This document shows, in pieces, positions 40,615-49,678 of a stretch of 64,000 bases of DNA. The notes below the pieces were generated by a model. It did not search any database. It was not told the origin of the DNA and saw only the letters and a list, made by a program, of their open reading frames with translations. The first letter of the stretch is position 1; each line of letters opens with the position of its first letter. Source of the DNA: Niabella insulamsoli (lineage in GTDB: Bacteria > Bacteroidota > Bacteroidia > Chitinophagales > Chitinophagaceae); NCBI RefSeq assembly GCF_039652435.2, contig NZ_CP190246.1, positions 3,720,001 to 3,784,000 on the forward strand, read 5' to 3'. The position numbers and the translations under genes were made by a program.

Positions 40615-42570
40615 TTAAAGCGAGACACTAACGCCCGCGTTCATATTAAACGCCCTGCTGTTATATCCGTAAACATCGAAATATTTCTGATTGGTGATAT
40701 TGCGAAAATCAACAAACAGCTTTGCCTTCTTTTTAACGAGGTAAGATGCGTAAAAATTCAACAAATAATAATGCGGCATGGGATCGGGGCCACCCACATC
40801 ATAAGGGCCGGCCATGCGCTCCCCGATAAACCGGAAAGAGGGAATCAATAAAAGATTTTCGGCCGGGTTAATGGTAAGGGCGCTGTTGACAGTAAACTCG
40901 GGGCGGCGAAACAAATTGCGGGTTTTCACATCATTGCTGATGCCTTCCCCGTTGATATACGTGAAATTCGTCCGCCATTGTCCCCAACGGCTTAGCGCGA
41001 CATCGCTTTCGATCTCAAAGCCGTAATCTTTCTGTTCATCTCTGTTGATATACATCGACCGGAAGGTTTCCGGGTCAGTGTAATAAACAATCAGATCCTT
41101 TATGTCGCGCTTAAACGCTACCAACCGGAATGAATTTTTATTATCGTTCGTGAACGACTGCAGGCCTATTTCATAATTCATGCTTTTCTCCGGCTTTAGC
41201 TGCCGGTTGCCGCTTTCACTATAAAGTTGATAAAGAGATGGCACATTAAAACCACTTGAAATATTGACAAAGACCTTCGTAAGCTCGTTTACATTATAAG
41301 ACGGGTTGAATGTAAATGTGGCGTTATTTCCATAGATATTATGGCGGTTAAAACGGCCGCCGAGCTCCACATTAAAGCCGTTCAAATCCGTGAGCAGGAA
41401 AGATCCGTAGGCAGCGAAGTAATTGGCGCGCGCCGAATCGCCGCTTACGGGCAATGCATCGTAAGGGCCATAGTTAGAGATGCTTTTATAGCTCTGTGTG
41501 GTTTTTTGATGATTATATTGAAGGCCGAACACCGCAGCTACCTGGCGCGAGAAACTGTGATTGGCGTACAAGTCGGTTACGTAAGACCGGCCTGTATAAT
41601 CTGCGTCGGACCAGATGGTGTAAAACGAAGCTTCGGGATTTAGTCTCAATCCGCCCACATCCAAACTATCATCAGTGTATTTTCTTTTTGAGTTGATGAT
41701 GCTTTGTATCAGATGAATTTGGGTTCGCTGCCTTTTATAATCGACGCGGATGCTGTTCACAAAATTTCGAGAATTGGCCGTCGCATCATTGTCGTCGACA
41801 TACGCGCCTGCGTCGGCGTCGGCCGTGTAATCGCTGAAATTACTGGTAACATTTGCCGACAACGAACCGCTAAACTGATACCCGACCTGTGCATTAAAGC
41901 TATTTTGCCGCAAACCGTCTTTGTCAAAATTTTGGTTGCCGATGCTGTCATGCGCGGCCGAAAAACCGTCTGTTGTCAACCTGTTATAAGCCAGGTTATA
42001 ACTAAACTTGTCTATGGCACCGTTTAAACCGGCGGAAAGATTGAGCGTGTTATACGTACCATACGCGGCTTTAACGGTGGGTGTTATTTTCTTTTTCCCG
42101 CCTTTTTTGGTAATGATATTCACCACGCCGGCAACCGCACTGCTGCCCCAGAGTGTGCTCTGCGCGCCCTTCAGTATTTCGATGCGCTCGATATGCTCAG
42201 GATTGATATTGTTCAGGTCATATACGTTCGTAATAAAGGAAGGATCCTGCAAAGGCACGCCATCCATTAAAATCAAAGTGTTGCCGGTAGCGGCGCCGCG
42301 CAGGTAAAGTTCCTGGTTGCTGCCCGGAGCGTTGTTGGCGCCTACTGTAAAAATACCAGCGTATTGATTCAATATTTCGGTGAAGGATTTGCCCTGGTTG
42401 TTCTGCAAAGTAGCCTGGTCGATAACGATAACTACTTTACCGGTTTGAGACTGTTTTTGCTCCGTTCTTGAAGCTGTTACGATCACTTCATCAAGATCCT
42501 TGGCTGGTTGCTGAGCTTGTACTGTGCCATAAACAATGACAGCAGCCAACGCTAAAATTCTTTTTTTCAC
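40615..42570 (-). CDS. btuB: TonB-dependent cobalamin receptor, BtuB-like
   Basis: This 651-residue outer-membrane receptor has a signal peptide ending VQA-QQ, a TonB box (DEVIVTASR, about 27-35), a plug domain with LRGAATGNTLILMDGVPLQDP and RIEILKGAQSTLWGSSAVAGVVNII, and a beta-barrel ending NMNAGVSVSL. The size and plug are those of vitamin B12 receptors, and a cobalamin riboswitch precedes it, so B12 or cobinamide is the likely ligand. No btuFCD or cob genes are adjacent. It depends on TonB/ExbBD. Confidence 0.92.
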   Translation of the reverse strand: MKKRILALAAVIVYGTVQAQQPAKDLDEVIVTASRTEQKQSQTGKVVIVIDQATLQNNQGKSFTEILNQYAGIFTVGANNAPGSNQELYLRGAATGNTLILMDGVPLQDPSFITNVYDLNNINPEHIERIEILKGAQSTLWGSSAVAGVVNIITKKGGKKKITPTVKAAYGTYNTLNLSAGLNGAIDKFSYNLAYNRLTTDGFSAAHDSIGNQNFDKDGLRQNSFNAQVGYQFSGSLSANVTSNFSDYTADADAGAYVDDNDATANSRNFVNSIRVDYKRQRTQIHLIQSIINSKRKYTDDSLDVGGLRLNPEASFYTIWSDADYTGRSYVTDLYANHSFSRQVAAVFGLQYNHQKTTQSYKSISNYGPYDALPVSGDSARANYFAAYGSFLLTDLNGFNVELGGRFNRHNIYGNNATFTFNPSYNVNELTKVFVNISSGFNVPSLYQLYSESGNRQLKPEKSMNYEIGLQSFTNDNKNSFRLVAFKRDIKDLIVYYTDPETFRSMYINRDEQKDYGFEIESDVALSRWGQWRTNFTYINGEGISNDVKTRNLFRRPEFTVNSALTINPAENLLLIPSFRFIGERMAGPYDVGGPDPMPHYYLLNFYASYLVKKKAKLFVDFRNITNQKYFDVYGYNSRAFNMNAGVSVSL

Positions 42571-42685
42571 TTTACATGAATTTTAAAGATGACTGCTTTC
42601 GGAAATAAATGATGGAAACATAGCGGCACGCGCCGGCTACATTCCTTCGCCTTTCACCCGAAAGCTTTGAATGATAATGATGATT
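42571..42685 (-). other. Leader segment between the cobalamin riboswitch and btuB
   Basis: About 115 nt that should contain the expression platform. On the minus strand AGCCGGCGCGTGCCGCT can form a G/C-rich hairpin (near 42630-42646). No T-run follows it directly, so translational control seems more likely than termination. Confidence 0.4.
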
Positions 42686-42845
42686 GAGGCAGGTCTTCTG
42701 GCTCAGGACAAACTTTAAAACCTTCCCATTCGCATATAGCGGAACAGTGGACTATTTTTAAAGCTTCTTATCTCGAAAAAGACAAGATCCTTTACAGCTA
42801 CGGGGATAGCGCCGGGTTTTCACCGGACTTCCCTTTTAATTCTTT
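42686..42845 (-). ncRNA. Cobalamin (B12) riboswitch
   Basis: Read on the minus strand the key blocks appear in order: GGGAAGTCCGGTGAAAACCCGG, shown here as GGGAA and CCGGTGAAAACCCGGCGC; then CCCCGTAGCTGTAA; GTCCACTG (the GCCACTG element); GGGAAGG; and the B12 box GAGCCAGAAGACCTGCC. The order and spacing match the class I cobalamin riboswitch. TACTTTCG (42881-42874) is a likely -7 box. It controls the BtuB-like receptor. Confidence 0.93.
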
Positions 42846-42892
42846 GCAAAATGCATTGAAACCAAAATCGGCGCGAAAGTAATGAAATAGAT

Positions 42893-42900
42893 TAAGTTTG
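42893..42900 (+). promoter_or_regulatory. -7 element in front of the short LytS-like remnant
   Basis: TAAGTTTG matches TAnnTTTG exactly and lies 7 nt before ATG 42908. It is divergent from the riboswitch promoter. Confidence 0.4.
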
Positions 42901-42907
42901 TTGCAGC

Positions 42908-43009
42908 ATGAACCTGCGCACGACAAAAATTATTGTACACCTGCTTGGCTGGATGTGCTTCGCCGGCCTGATCGTGGCCTTTTTAAACAACGATTTCAGA
43001 TGCTATTAA
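42908..43009 (+). pseudogene. 33-codon remnant, possibly the N-terminus of a LytS-type histidine kinase
   Basis: The frame reads MNLRTTKIIVHLLGWMCFAG and ends after LNNDFRCY with a stop. A basic start followed by HLLGW and a hydrophobic stretch is typical of the first membrane helix of Bacteroidota LytS-type kinases. The rest is missing: the downstream DNA is the 3' end of an oppositely oriented gene, which it overlaps by 4 bp. Either this is the stump of a deleted gene or a true small membrane peptide. The promoter-like box supports transcription. Confidence 0.4.
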
Positions 43010-43506
43010 TGGGGCAGTTTATCTCTCAGGTATCCATACACCCAGGTGCCGGCAATGGCGCTTAATAAAACAATGATTACAACCAGGAAGCCTGTTCCGA
43101 TTTGCGCGAAAAGCGGCCCGGGGCAGGCGCCTGTCATTGCCCATCCCATGCCAAACAACAAACCACCATAGATCTGGCCTTTGTGAAATCGTTTTGGCGA
43201 GAAAGTAACCGGCCGGCCTTCCAGGGTTTTGACATTGCATTTTTTAATCAAAAAAACAGACAAGGCACCGACGATGACCGCGCTGCCAATTACGCCATAC
43301 ATATGAAAGCTTTGAAACCGGAACATTTCCTGTATGCGAAACCAGGAAATAATCTCAGCTTTGACGAAAACAATTCCAAACAATATCCCAACAAACATAT
43401 ATTTAAGATTACCCGAGAACGAATGTCCCGCAACCTGCATGGGGTCGTCATTCTCAACAGCAACTTCTCCATTGGGGATGGTATTTTTAGTTTGTGTGTT
43501 GCTCAT
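43006..43506 (-). CDS. YeeE/YedE-related membrane protein (DUF6691-like), second half of a sulfur transporter pair
   Basis: From ATG 43506 the protein has 166 residues; the frame is open further upstream but that part overlaps the preceding gene. About four hydrophobic helices are seen, with GQIYGGLLFGMGWAMTGACPGPLFAQIG, where the conserved Cys and Gly-rich loop match YeeE/YedE-type thiosulfate channels. Its ATG overlaps the stop codon of the upstream YeeE gene (ATGA), so both are made together. The pair probably imports thiosulfate or a related sulfur compound. Confidence 0.88.
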   Translation of the reverse strand: MSNTQTKNTIPNGEVAVENDDPMQVAGHSFSGNLKYMFVGILFGIVFVKAEIISWFRIQEMFRFQSFHMYGVIGSAVIVGALSVFLIKKCNVKTLEGRPVTFSPKRFHKGQIYGGLLFGMGWAMTGACPGPLFAQIGTGFLVVIIVLLSAIAGTWVYGYLRDKLPH

Positions 43507-44069
43507 TTTAAACTTAGTATTAAAGGAAGTAAAAAGTTGGCCGTAATCAATCCGCCGATCATAAAACAACAGGTGGCAACTAAAGAAGGCCATTGAAGAT
43601 TGCTCAATCCCATTATCGCGTGTCCGCTGGTACATCCGCCGGCATAACGTGTTCCAAAACCCACCAAAAATCCGCCAACAACGAGTAATATAAATCCGCG
43701 CGGAGAAAGCAACCCCTGCCAGCTAAAAATTTCAACCGGCAATAATCCCTGCCGGTTGCTAATAGTATAGTTGTTCAATTCCGCTGCCAGGGCCGGCGCT
43801 ATCTCAACCGGCGCGGGGTCTGACAACCACTGCGCGGCGACAATTCCTCCTACCAGAATACCGGCCACGAAAAATAAATTCCAGCTTTCCTTTTTCCAAT
43901 CATAATTGAAAAAGGGAATCCTCCCCGGAAAGCAAGCGGCGCAAATATGCCTTAGGTTGGCAGAGATTCCAAAATGCCTGTTCCCCAGCAGCAACAGCGC
44001 CGGAACGGTCAAGCCAATTAAAGGGCCCGCGATATACCAGGGCCAGGGTTGCTTCATCAATGCTACCAT
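43503..44069 (-). CDS. YeeE/YedE family sulfur transporter, first half
   Basis: This 188-residue protein has hydrophobic helices and the motif GTRYAGGCTSGHAIMGLSNLQ, in which the Gly-Gly-Cys-Thr-Ser-Gly-His loop is the hallmark of this family. The N-terminal part carries HICAACFP. The stop overlaps the next start by 4 bp. In known clusters such split YeeE halves work together and are often beside persulfide-handling enzymes, which are absent here. Confidence 0.9.
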   Translation of the reverse strand: MVALMKQPWPWYIAGPLIGLTVPALLLLGNRHFGISANLRHICAACFPGRIPFFNYDWKKESWNLFFVAGILVGGIVAAQWLSDPAPVEIAPALAAELNNYTISNRQGLLPVEIFSWQGLLSPRGFILLVVGGFLVGFGTRYAGGCTSGHAIMGLSNLQWPSLVATCCFMIGGLITANFLLPLILSLK

Positions 44070-44081
44070 ATTACGAAACGT

Positions 44082-44906
44082 TTAAGATTGCCTTTGCGCG
44101 ACCGCTTTGATAATTTCCTGGATCACAATAATCATTCCCATGATCAAAACGAACCACCCGAAGCCTTTTTTCAATAGTCTTTTATCCAGGTTTCGGCTAA
44201 GCGCCAACCCTATAAAAATACCCAAAATAGCAACACCCGTAATCGTAAGCAGCAAGGCCCAGTTCATGGTGTGGTGCGTTACGTCGTCAGCAAAACCCAC
44301 AAAACTGTTAATGGTGATAATCACCAGGGAGGTTCCCACTGCGCGTTTAATAGGAATACGCAGTAAAATGATCAGTGCCGGCGTCAATAAGAATCCGCCG
44401 CCAGCGCCTAACAGCCCCGTTACGAGGCCCACGATAACGCCATAAAATAAGATCTCAATCACGCCGGCCTTTCTGATGCCTGTTTTCAGGCCTTCTGTTT
44501 CGTTTTTGATCATGGGAACAGAAGACAAGATCATCAGGCTGGCAAACATTAACATCATCATGGTAGACACCGACACTTTATGTCCGGCTACGAGAACTTG
44601 CTCGGGGAGATTGGGAATGATAAAATGCCGCACGCAAAAAACCGTCGCCATCGATAAGCTGCCAAAAAGAAAGGCTGTTTTCAATTCTACATTGTTTTGC
44701 CTGAAATTTCCGGCCGCGCCTACGAGGCTCGTTAGTCCGACGATAAATAAAGAATAAGAAGTGGCTAAGACGGGCGAAACGCCAAAAAGATAAACCAGGA
44801 TGGGCACCGTTAAAATGGAGCCGCCACCGCCCACCAGCCCCAAGGACAAACCAATAAACAATGCCGCTATGTATCCAAGAACCTCCATCAATATTACAAA
44901 TATCAA
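44082..44906 (-). CDS. TauE/SafE family sulfite or organosulfur exporter
   Basis: This 274-residue protein has about eight helices. GLSLGLVGGGGSILTVPILVYLFGVSP at the start and GLVTGLLGAGGGFLLTPALIILLRIPIKRAVGTSLVII in the middle are the duplicated TauE/SafE signature. It is the first gene of the three-gene sulfur cluster, 12 nt before the YeeE gene. It probably moves sulfite or sulfoacetate-like compounds across the inner membrane; the direction is not certain. Confidence 0.92.
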   Translation of the reverse strand: MIFVILMEVLGYIAALFIGLSLGLVGGGGSILTVPILVYLFGVSPVLATSYSLFIVGLTSLVGAAGNFRQNNVELKTAFLFGSLSMATVFCVRHFIIPNLPEQVLVAGHKVSVSTMMMLMFASLMILSSVPMIKNETEGLKTGIRKAGVIEILFYGVIVGLVTGLLGAGGGFLLTPALIILLRIPIKRAVGTSLVIITINSFVGFADDVTHHTMNWALLLTITGVAILGIFIGLALSRNLDKRLLKKGFGWFVLIMGMIIVIQEIIKAVAQRQS

Positions 44907-44948
44907 TAATTTAAGTAGTCTTTGGATATTTCTTTATCTTCAATCCGA

Positions 44949-46298
44949 ATGAAAAAGCAACTTGGATTGTTCGATCTCACGATGATTACCGTGAGTTTTG
45001 TTATCGGAATGGGCATTTTCAGAGCCCCCGTAAATGTTGCCCAGGCAACACCCGATGTTTTCACTTATTTTCTTTGCTGGCTGGCCGGCGGTGTTGTGGC
45101 GCTTTGTGGTGCACTTACCTACGCCGAAATCGGATCGCGCACACCGGCTACGGGCGGCTATTATAAAATTTTTTCCTACGCTTACCACCCGTCTATCGCG
45201 TTTGCGATCAACTGTATTATCCTGGTGAGCAATGCTGCTTCGCTGGCTGCCGTCGCGCTCGTGGGAGCAGAGTACATTGTCGGCATCATTTTTCCCAACG
45301 CCGCCATTGTCAGGAATTATGAAATTCTTTTTGGCCTCGCCGCTATTGTTGTTTTTTACGGCGTAAACATGCTGGGCCTCAAAATGAGTTCGCGCACTCA
45401 GAATTTTTTAATGATCGTTAAAATAGGGCTGGTGTTGCTGCTGATCGCGTCGATTTTTTTTACGGAGGCTGCACCCGAAGCGATGGCTGCGAACCAAGCG
45501 GAAGTTCCCTTCAACAATTACCTGAAAGCATTCGGAGTGGGCCTGATAGCGGTGAGTTTTACTTACGGCGGCTATCAGCAAACCATTAATTTTGGGGAAG
45601 AAGTCAAAAACCCTGCGCGCACCATCCCGCGAAGCATTTTCGCAGGCATTTTTATTATCGTCTCGCTTTACCTGCTGGTAAATTATGCCTATATACGCGT
45701 GATCGGTTTTGAAAATCTTAAAGACAGCAAAAATATCGCAGCCATTGTAGCGAGTAAGGTCCTGGGCGCGAAGGCAGAAACCGCTTTGTCCGTACTGCTT
45801 TTTTTGGGAGTGCTTGGCTATATTAATGGCTCTCTTCTCAGCAATCCCCGTGTTATGTTCGCGATGAGCGTAGATAAGGTTTTCCCTAAAATTTTTTCGC
45901 GCACCAACCGGCAGGGCGTCCTTACGGCCTCACTCACCGTTTTTTCAGCGTTAGCCGCATTGATCATTTTCTGGGCTGAAGAATTTGATAAAATATTAAG
46001 TTTCACCATTTTCCTGGATTGTTTTGGGATGGCGCTTTCCGCGGCGAGCATTTTTATAATCAGAAAGAAAACGGCGCATCTGAACGAAACAGATATTTTT
46101 AAAATGAAACTATATCCTTTGTTGCCGCTGATTTTTATTATTGCTTATATTTTTGTAGCCATCAGCATTGCAGCAGATTATAAAACCAATAATCACGCGG
46201 CACTGACCGGCATCACCGTACTGGCCGTTTTCATGGGTATCTATTTTTTATTATTGCACAAAAAAAGCGCCTCCCGGCTGAGGCAGGACAAATTTTAA
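44949..46298 (+). CDS. APC family amino acid permease
   Basis: I chose ATG 44949 (449 aa, MKKQLGLFDLTMI); the frame extends 9 codons upstream to a TTG. Twelve hydrophobic helices are seen. The first, MITVSFVIGMGIFRAPVNVA, carries the G-x-G-I-F unwound site that binds the amino acid backbone, and YAEIGSRTPATGGYYKIF is typical of the family. It lies 12 nt before the Cys/Met PLP enzyme gene, so the pair may be transcribed together and handle the same amino acid. It diverges from the sulfur cluster. Confidence 0.92.
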   Translation: MKKQLGLFDLTMITVSFVIGMGIFRAPVNVAQATPDVFTYFLCWLAGGVVALCGALTYAEIGSRTPATGGYYKIFSYAYHPSIAFAINCIILVSNAASLAAVALVGAEYIVGIIFPNAAIVRNYEILFGLAAIVVFYGVNMLGLKMSSRTQNFLMIVKIGLVLLLIASIFFTEAAPEAMAANQAEVPFNNYLKAFGVGLIAVSFTYGGYQQTINFGEEVKNPARTIPRSIFAGIFIIVSLYLLVNYAYIRVIGFENLKDSKNIAAIVASKVLGAKAETALSVLLFLGVLGYINGSLLSNPRVMFAMSVDKVFPKIFSRTNRQGVLTASLTVFSALAALIIFWAEEFDKILSFTIFLDCFGMALSAASIFIIRKKTAHLNETDIFKMKLYPLLPLIFIIAYIFVAISIAADYKTNNHAALTGITVLAVFMGIYFLLLHKKSASRLRQDKF

Positions 46299-46310
46299 AT
46301 TCTACAGGTT

Positions 46311-47501
46311 ATGCCTTCCGATAAAAAAGATATTTCTCTTTCCTGGATTACAACCGAATGGGCCGAAGACCGCGAAAAATATTTTAATGCGGTATCGCCG
46401 CCTATCTGGCAAACCAGCAATTTCTCGTTTGACACGGTTGATCAATTTAGCCAAGCCTTCCAGGATGAAAGGAACCAGTATATTTATAGCCGGGGTATTA
46501 ATCCAACCACCGACATTCTGCGTAAAAAACTGGCCGCGCTTGACGGTGCGGAAGATTGCCTGCTATTCAACAGCGGGGCTGCCGCCATCTTTGCGGGGAT
46601 TTTTGCCAACCTGAAAGCGGGAGATCACCTGGTTTCTGTCAAGAATCCTTACAGCTCGGCAAGAAAAATGTTTGATGCTATTTTGCCGAGGTTTAACGTA
46701 AGCGTTAGCTATATCGACGGGAAAACGATAGAAGATTGGCAGGCTGCAACCCGCGACAACACCACTTTGTTTTATCTGGAATCGCCCAATAGCTGGACCT
46801 ACGAGCTGCAACCGCTGGCTGCCATCGCCGCTTTTGCAAAGGAAAAAGGCATTGTTACTTTTATCGACAACACTTATTGCACGCCGATCTATCAAAATGT
46901 GATCGCGATGGGCATTGATATTGCCATGCAAACAGCGACAAAATATATTGGCGGCCATAGCGATACACTTGGCGGCGTGCTTTGCGGCAGCGCGGCCATG
47001 ATGAAAAAAATATTTGATACCGAATTGATGACTGTCGGAAGCGGGCTTCAACCTTTCAATGGATGGCTGCTTCTCCGGGGCTTACGCACCCTGCCTATGC
47101 GGCTGGAGCGCATTCGGCAAACCACCGGGCAACTCATATCGTTTTTAGAAAAGCATGAACAGGTGGAAAAAATAATTTTCCCGCTGCACCCGAGTTTTGA
47201 GCAATACGAACTGGCACAACAGCAAATGACTGCTGCTTTAGGATTGGTAACCATTATGTTGAAAGCAAAATCAAGGGCGGCGATCACCGCGTTTTGCGAA
47301 AAATTAGATCATTTTTTAATGGCGGTGAGCTGGGGAGGCCACGAAAGCCTCGTAATTCCCCGCATTGCCTTTATCCCGGAGGATGTTTATAGCGCTGATA
47401 ATGAAAGCCATAGGCATATAAGGCTCTATTTTGGACTGGAAGACCCTGCTTATTTGCAAGCGGACCTGGAGCAAGCTTTGGAACATGTTAGAAAGTCTTA
47501 A
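46311..47501 (+). CDS. Cys/Met metabolism PLP-dependent enzyme (cystathionine gamma-synthase / beta-lyase family)
   Basis: This 396-residue fold type I enzyme has Lys211 in QTATKYIGGHSD as the PLP Schiff-base residue. YSRGINPTTDILRKKLAALDGAEDCLLFNSGAAAIFAG is the phosphate and active-site region (seen in shorter blocks), FIDNTYCTPIYQN holds the PLP-pairing Asp, and SWGGHESLVIP near the end is the substrate-carboxylate motif. It is not possible to separate gamma-synthase, beta-lyase and methionine gamma-lyase by eye. Its pairing with an amino acid permease suggests a catabolic role. Confidence 0.9.
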   Translation: MPSDKKDISLSWITTEWAEDREKYFNAVSPPIWQTSNFSFDTVDQFSQAFQDERNQYIYSRGINPTTDILRKKLAALDGAEDCLLFNSGAAAIFAGIFANLKAGDHLVSVKNPYSSARKMFDAILPRFNVSVSYIDGKTIEDWQAATRDNTTLFYLESPNSWTYELQPLAAIAAFAKEKGIVTFIDNTYCTPIYQNVIAMGIDIAMQTATKYIGGHSDTLGGVLCGSAAMMKKIFDTELMTVGSGLQPFNGWLLLRGLRTLPMRLERIRQTTGQLISFLEKHEQVEKIIFPLHPSFEQYELAQQQMTAALGLVTIMLKAKSRAAITAFCEKLDHFLMAVSWGGHESLVIPRIAFIPEDVYSADNESHRHIRLYFGLEDPAYLQADLEQALEHVRKS

Positions 47502-47609
47502 AATTTAGCCAAAAAACTACTCAACACGATTAAAATGAAGTAAATAATCAAGTTCGTCCTCTAAAGCCACTCTTTTGTCCATTCTCTTATTAGATTCATC
47601 GAATAACTA

Positions 47610-47639
47610 TTTGTTGAAAATGGTGCACTATTATCTTTG
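47610..47639 (+). promoter_or_regulatory. Promoter of the gldKLMN operon
   Basis: TTTG (47610-47613), an 18-nt spacer and TATCTTTG (47632-47639) match the Bacteroidota consensus exactly. The leader to the gldK ATG would be about 90 nt. Confidence 0.65.
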
Positions 47640-47731
47640 CGGCGCAGCAAGGCCATTTTGGTATATGTTTTGCTCGAAAAGTAGTTTTGGCTGATTTAAA
47701 CCTTATCTAATAAAAATTCGGTTAGTTAATT

Positions 47732-48940
47732 ATGAAGAAAATCTTTGTTCTGGCGTATTTAGTGATCTTCATTTCGCTGCTTGCGAACGCTCAAAAGGGG
47801 CAACGGCTTAAAAAATTGGTCGGCAAAAAATCAGATATATCTTCCACACTTCCTTTATCCGTAATTGAAATTCCCACCGGCACTTTTGTGATGGGCGACG
47901 AAACGGATACTTCCAGTGTTTTAAAAAAAGAGCAATCGAAACCGGTGTTAATCAGCGGGTTCTACATTTCCCAGACGGAAGTTACAAATGCCCAGTATAA
48001 AGAATTTGTTCACTGGGTAAGGGATTCAATTGCGGCGCGTATGCTGGGCGGCGAATACGTAACTATTGTGGCCGGCGACACCGCCGTAAACTGGAAAAAT
48101 GCCTCCAAAATCAATTATGCTAATCCGGAAATCATGAGCCAGTTGGGCGATTTGCTGCTCGATCCGGCCAAAACAATTAATAATAAACGCACCATCGACC
48201 CCTCCAAATTGGTGTACCTGCTACAGGGTTTTAATTACCAGGAAGCGGCTAAAAAAGAAAATAAGAACAGGGCGCCGAGCGAATTCATTTATAAATATGC
48301 CGTGCCCATTTATCCGGATACTTTGTGCTGGATGCGCGACTTCGGCTATTCGAACAACGAACAAATGGCGGTGGGTTATTTTGCAAGCGCCAAATACCAG
48401 AATTACCCGGTTGTGGGCGTGAGCTGGAACCAGGCCAATGCTTTTTGCGATTGGATGACGAAGCAGAAAATCAATACTTATCAAAACAAAAACCGGTTGG
48501 CTGAGGGAGGAAAATGCCGGCTTCCGACAGAAGCTGAGTGGGCCTATGCTGCCAGCCTAAACAGCGCTGAAGAAGTGCAGCAGCAGGATGAAAACAGTGA
48601 AGCGCCTAATGATTTGCGTGCGGAAGGGAAGATATTTCCGGTATATGTAAATGATCGGAAAAAAGGGAAGGCAGGATTATATAATATGAAAGATAATGTG
48701 TCTGAATGGATGGTTACTTCGTATTACGAAGGCGGTGAGAACTTCCAAAACCGCTTTAACCCTGATATTCAATTCGGCACACCCGAGTCTCAATCCAAAT
48801 TCCAGAGAAGAAAAGTAATTCGCGGCGGCAGCTGGAAAGATTCCCCCTCTTTAACAACAAGTAAAAACCGGTCTTATGAAGATATGGACGCGACGCACTC
48901 CTACATCGGGTTTCGCGTAGTAGTCAATCTTCCTGAATAA
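47732..48940 (+). CDS. gldK: Type IX secretion / gliding protein GldK (PorK), FGE-sulfatase-like fold
   Basis: This 402-residue protein belongs to the formylglycine-generating-enzyme-like fold used by GldK/PorK, a periplasmic ring component of the type IX secretion system. Blocks are IPTGTFVMGDE, FYISQTEVTNAQYKEFV, YPVVGVSWNQANAFCDWM, RLPTEAEWAYAA, MKDNVSEWM and VIRGGSWKD. The signal peptide ends LLANA-QK and contains no Cys, so it lacks the lipobox found in characterised GldK/PorK lipoproteins. It heads gldKLMN and its partner GldN is encoded downstream. Confidence 0.93.
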   Translation: MKKIFVLAYLVIFISLLANAQKGQRLKKLVGKKSDISSTLPLSVIEIPTGTFVMGDETDTSSVLKKEQSKPVLISGFYISQTEVTNAQYKEFVHWVRDSIAARMLGGEYVTIVAGDTAVNWKNASKINYANPEIMSQLGDLLLDPAKTINNKRTIDPSKLVYLLQGFNYQEAAKKENKNRAPSEFIYKYAVPIYPDTLCWMRDFGYSNNEQMAVGYFASAKYQNYPVVGVSWNQANAFCDWMTKQKINTYQNKNRLAEGGKCRLPTEAEWAYAASLNSAEEVQQQDENSEAPNDLRAEGKIFPVYVNDRKKGKAGLYNMKDNVSEWMVTSYYEGGENFQNRFNPDIQFGTPESQSKFQRRKVIRGGSWKDSPSLTTSKNRSYEDMDATHSYIGFRVVVNLPE

Positions 48941-48982
48941 AACACAACTTTAAACATCTAAAAACACATAAAAACATCCTAT

Positions 48983-49612
48983 ATGCAGGTTGATAAAAAT
49001 TCCAACATACAACGCTATTTAAACATTTTCTTCTCACTTGGCGCCGTACCTGTTTTGTTGGGGGCCCTGTTTAAACTAACGAATACCGCGCCTATCGGCG
49101 ATCCCGATACCTGGCTGAAATTTGGGATGTACACCGAAGCGCTTGTCTTTTTGATTTATGCTTTAATGTATGCCTTCAAACCCGAAGCGCTCGACGACGC
49201 GGCCACCGTTGCCGTTGTTGAAGCGGCGCCGGCCAAAACTTCACGCACAGGGAGTGCTTTGGCATCGATGGATGAGATGTTGCAGGCTGCAGATATTACG
49301 CCCGAATCTTTAAACAGGCTGAGCGATGGTTTTAAATCGCTGGAAAGCAATATTAATAGGATTAGCAGCGCTTCAAACAGCGTGGTGGAAACGGAAGAAT
49401 ATGCCAAGCAGGTGAAGGAAGCGACCCTTTCTATTCATCGTGTCAATACTTATTATAATAAACTGGCCGAAACTTCTCACGCATTGATCAATAGCGCAGA
49501 AGATGCAAAAGCCACTCAAAAAGAAATGGCTGATCTGGCCAAAAACCTGGCGAAGCTGAATCAAATGTACAGCAGCATGATTTCGGCGATGCAAATGAAG
49601 GGTGGCGCTTAA
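48983..49612 (+). CDS. gldL: Gliding motility / type IX secretion motor protein GldL
   Basis: GldL forms the five-subunit inner-membrane motor with GldM. The 209 residues start with two membrane helices (about 11-32 and 46-65); the second contains MYTEALVFLIYALMY, with Glu52 at the place of the glutamate thought to carry protons. The cytoplasmic part (about 85-209) is a helical, Glu/Lys-rich region with coiled-coil tendency. It lies 42 nt after gldK. Confidence 0.94.
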   Translation: MQVDKNSNIQRYLNIFFSLGAVPVLLGALFKLTNTAPIGDPDTWLKFGMYTEALVFLIYALMYAFKPEALDDAATVAVVEAAPAKTSRTGSALASMDEMLQAADITPESLNRLSDGFKSLESNINRISSASNSVVETEEYAKQVKEATLSIHRVNTYYNKLAETSHALINSAEDAKATQKEMADLAKNLAKLNQMYSSMISAMQMKGGA

Positions 49613-49678
49613 TACGAACCCCATGTGTGCAAAAAGAAGATGGTAAGTAATCAAAAATCTCAAATCAGAAACTAGTTT

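Noticed and set aside
43507..43635. Longer start for the DUF6691-like gene
   Set aside because: The extra 43 codons overlap the preceding YeeE gene; ATG 43506 gives the normal ATGA overlap.
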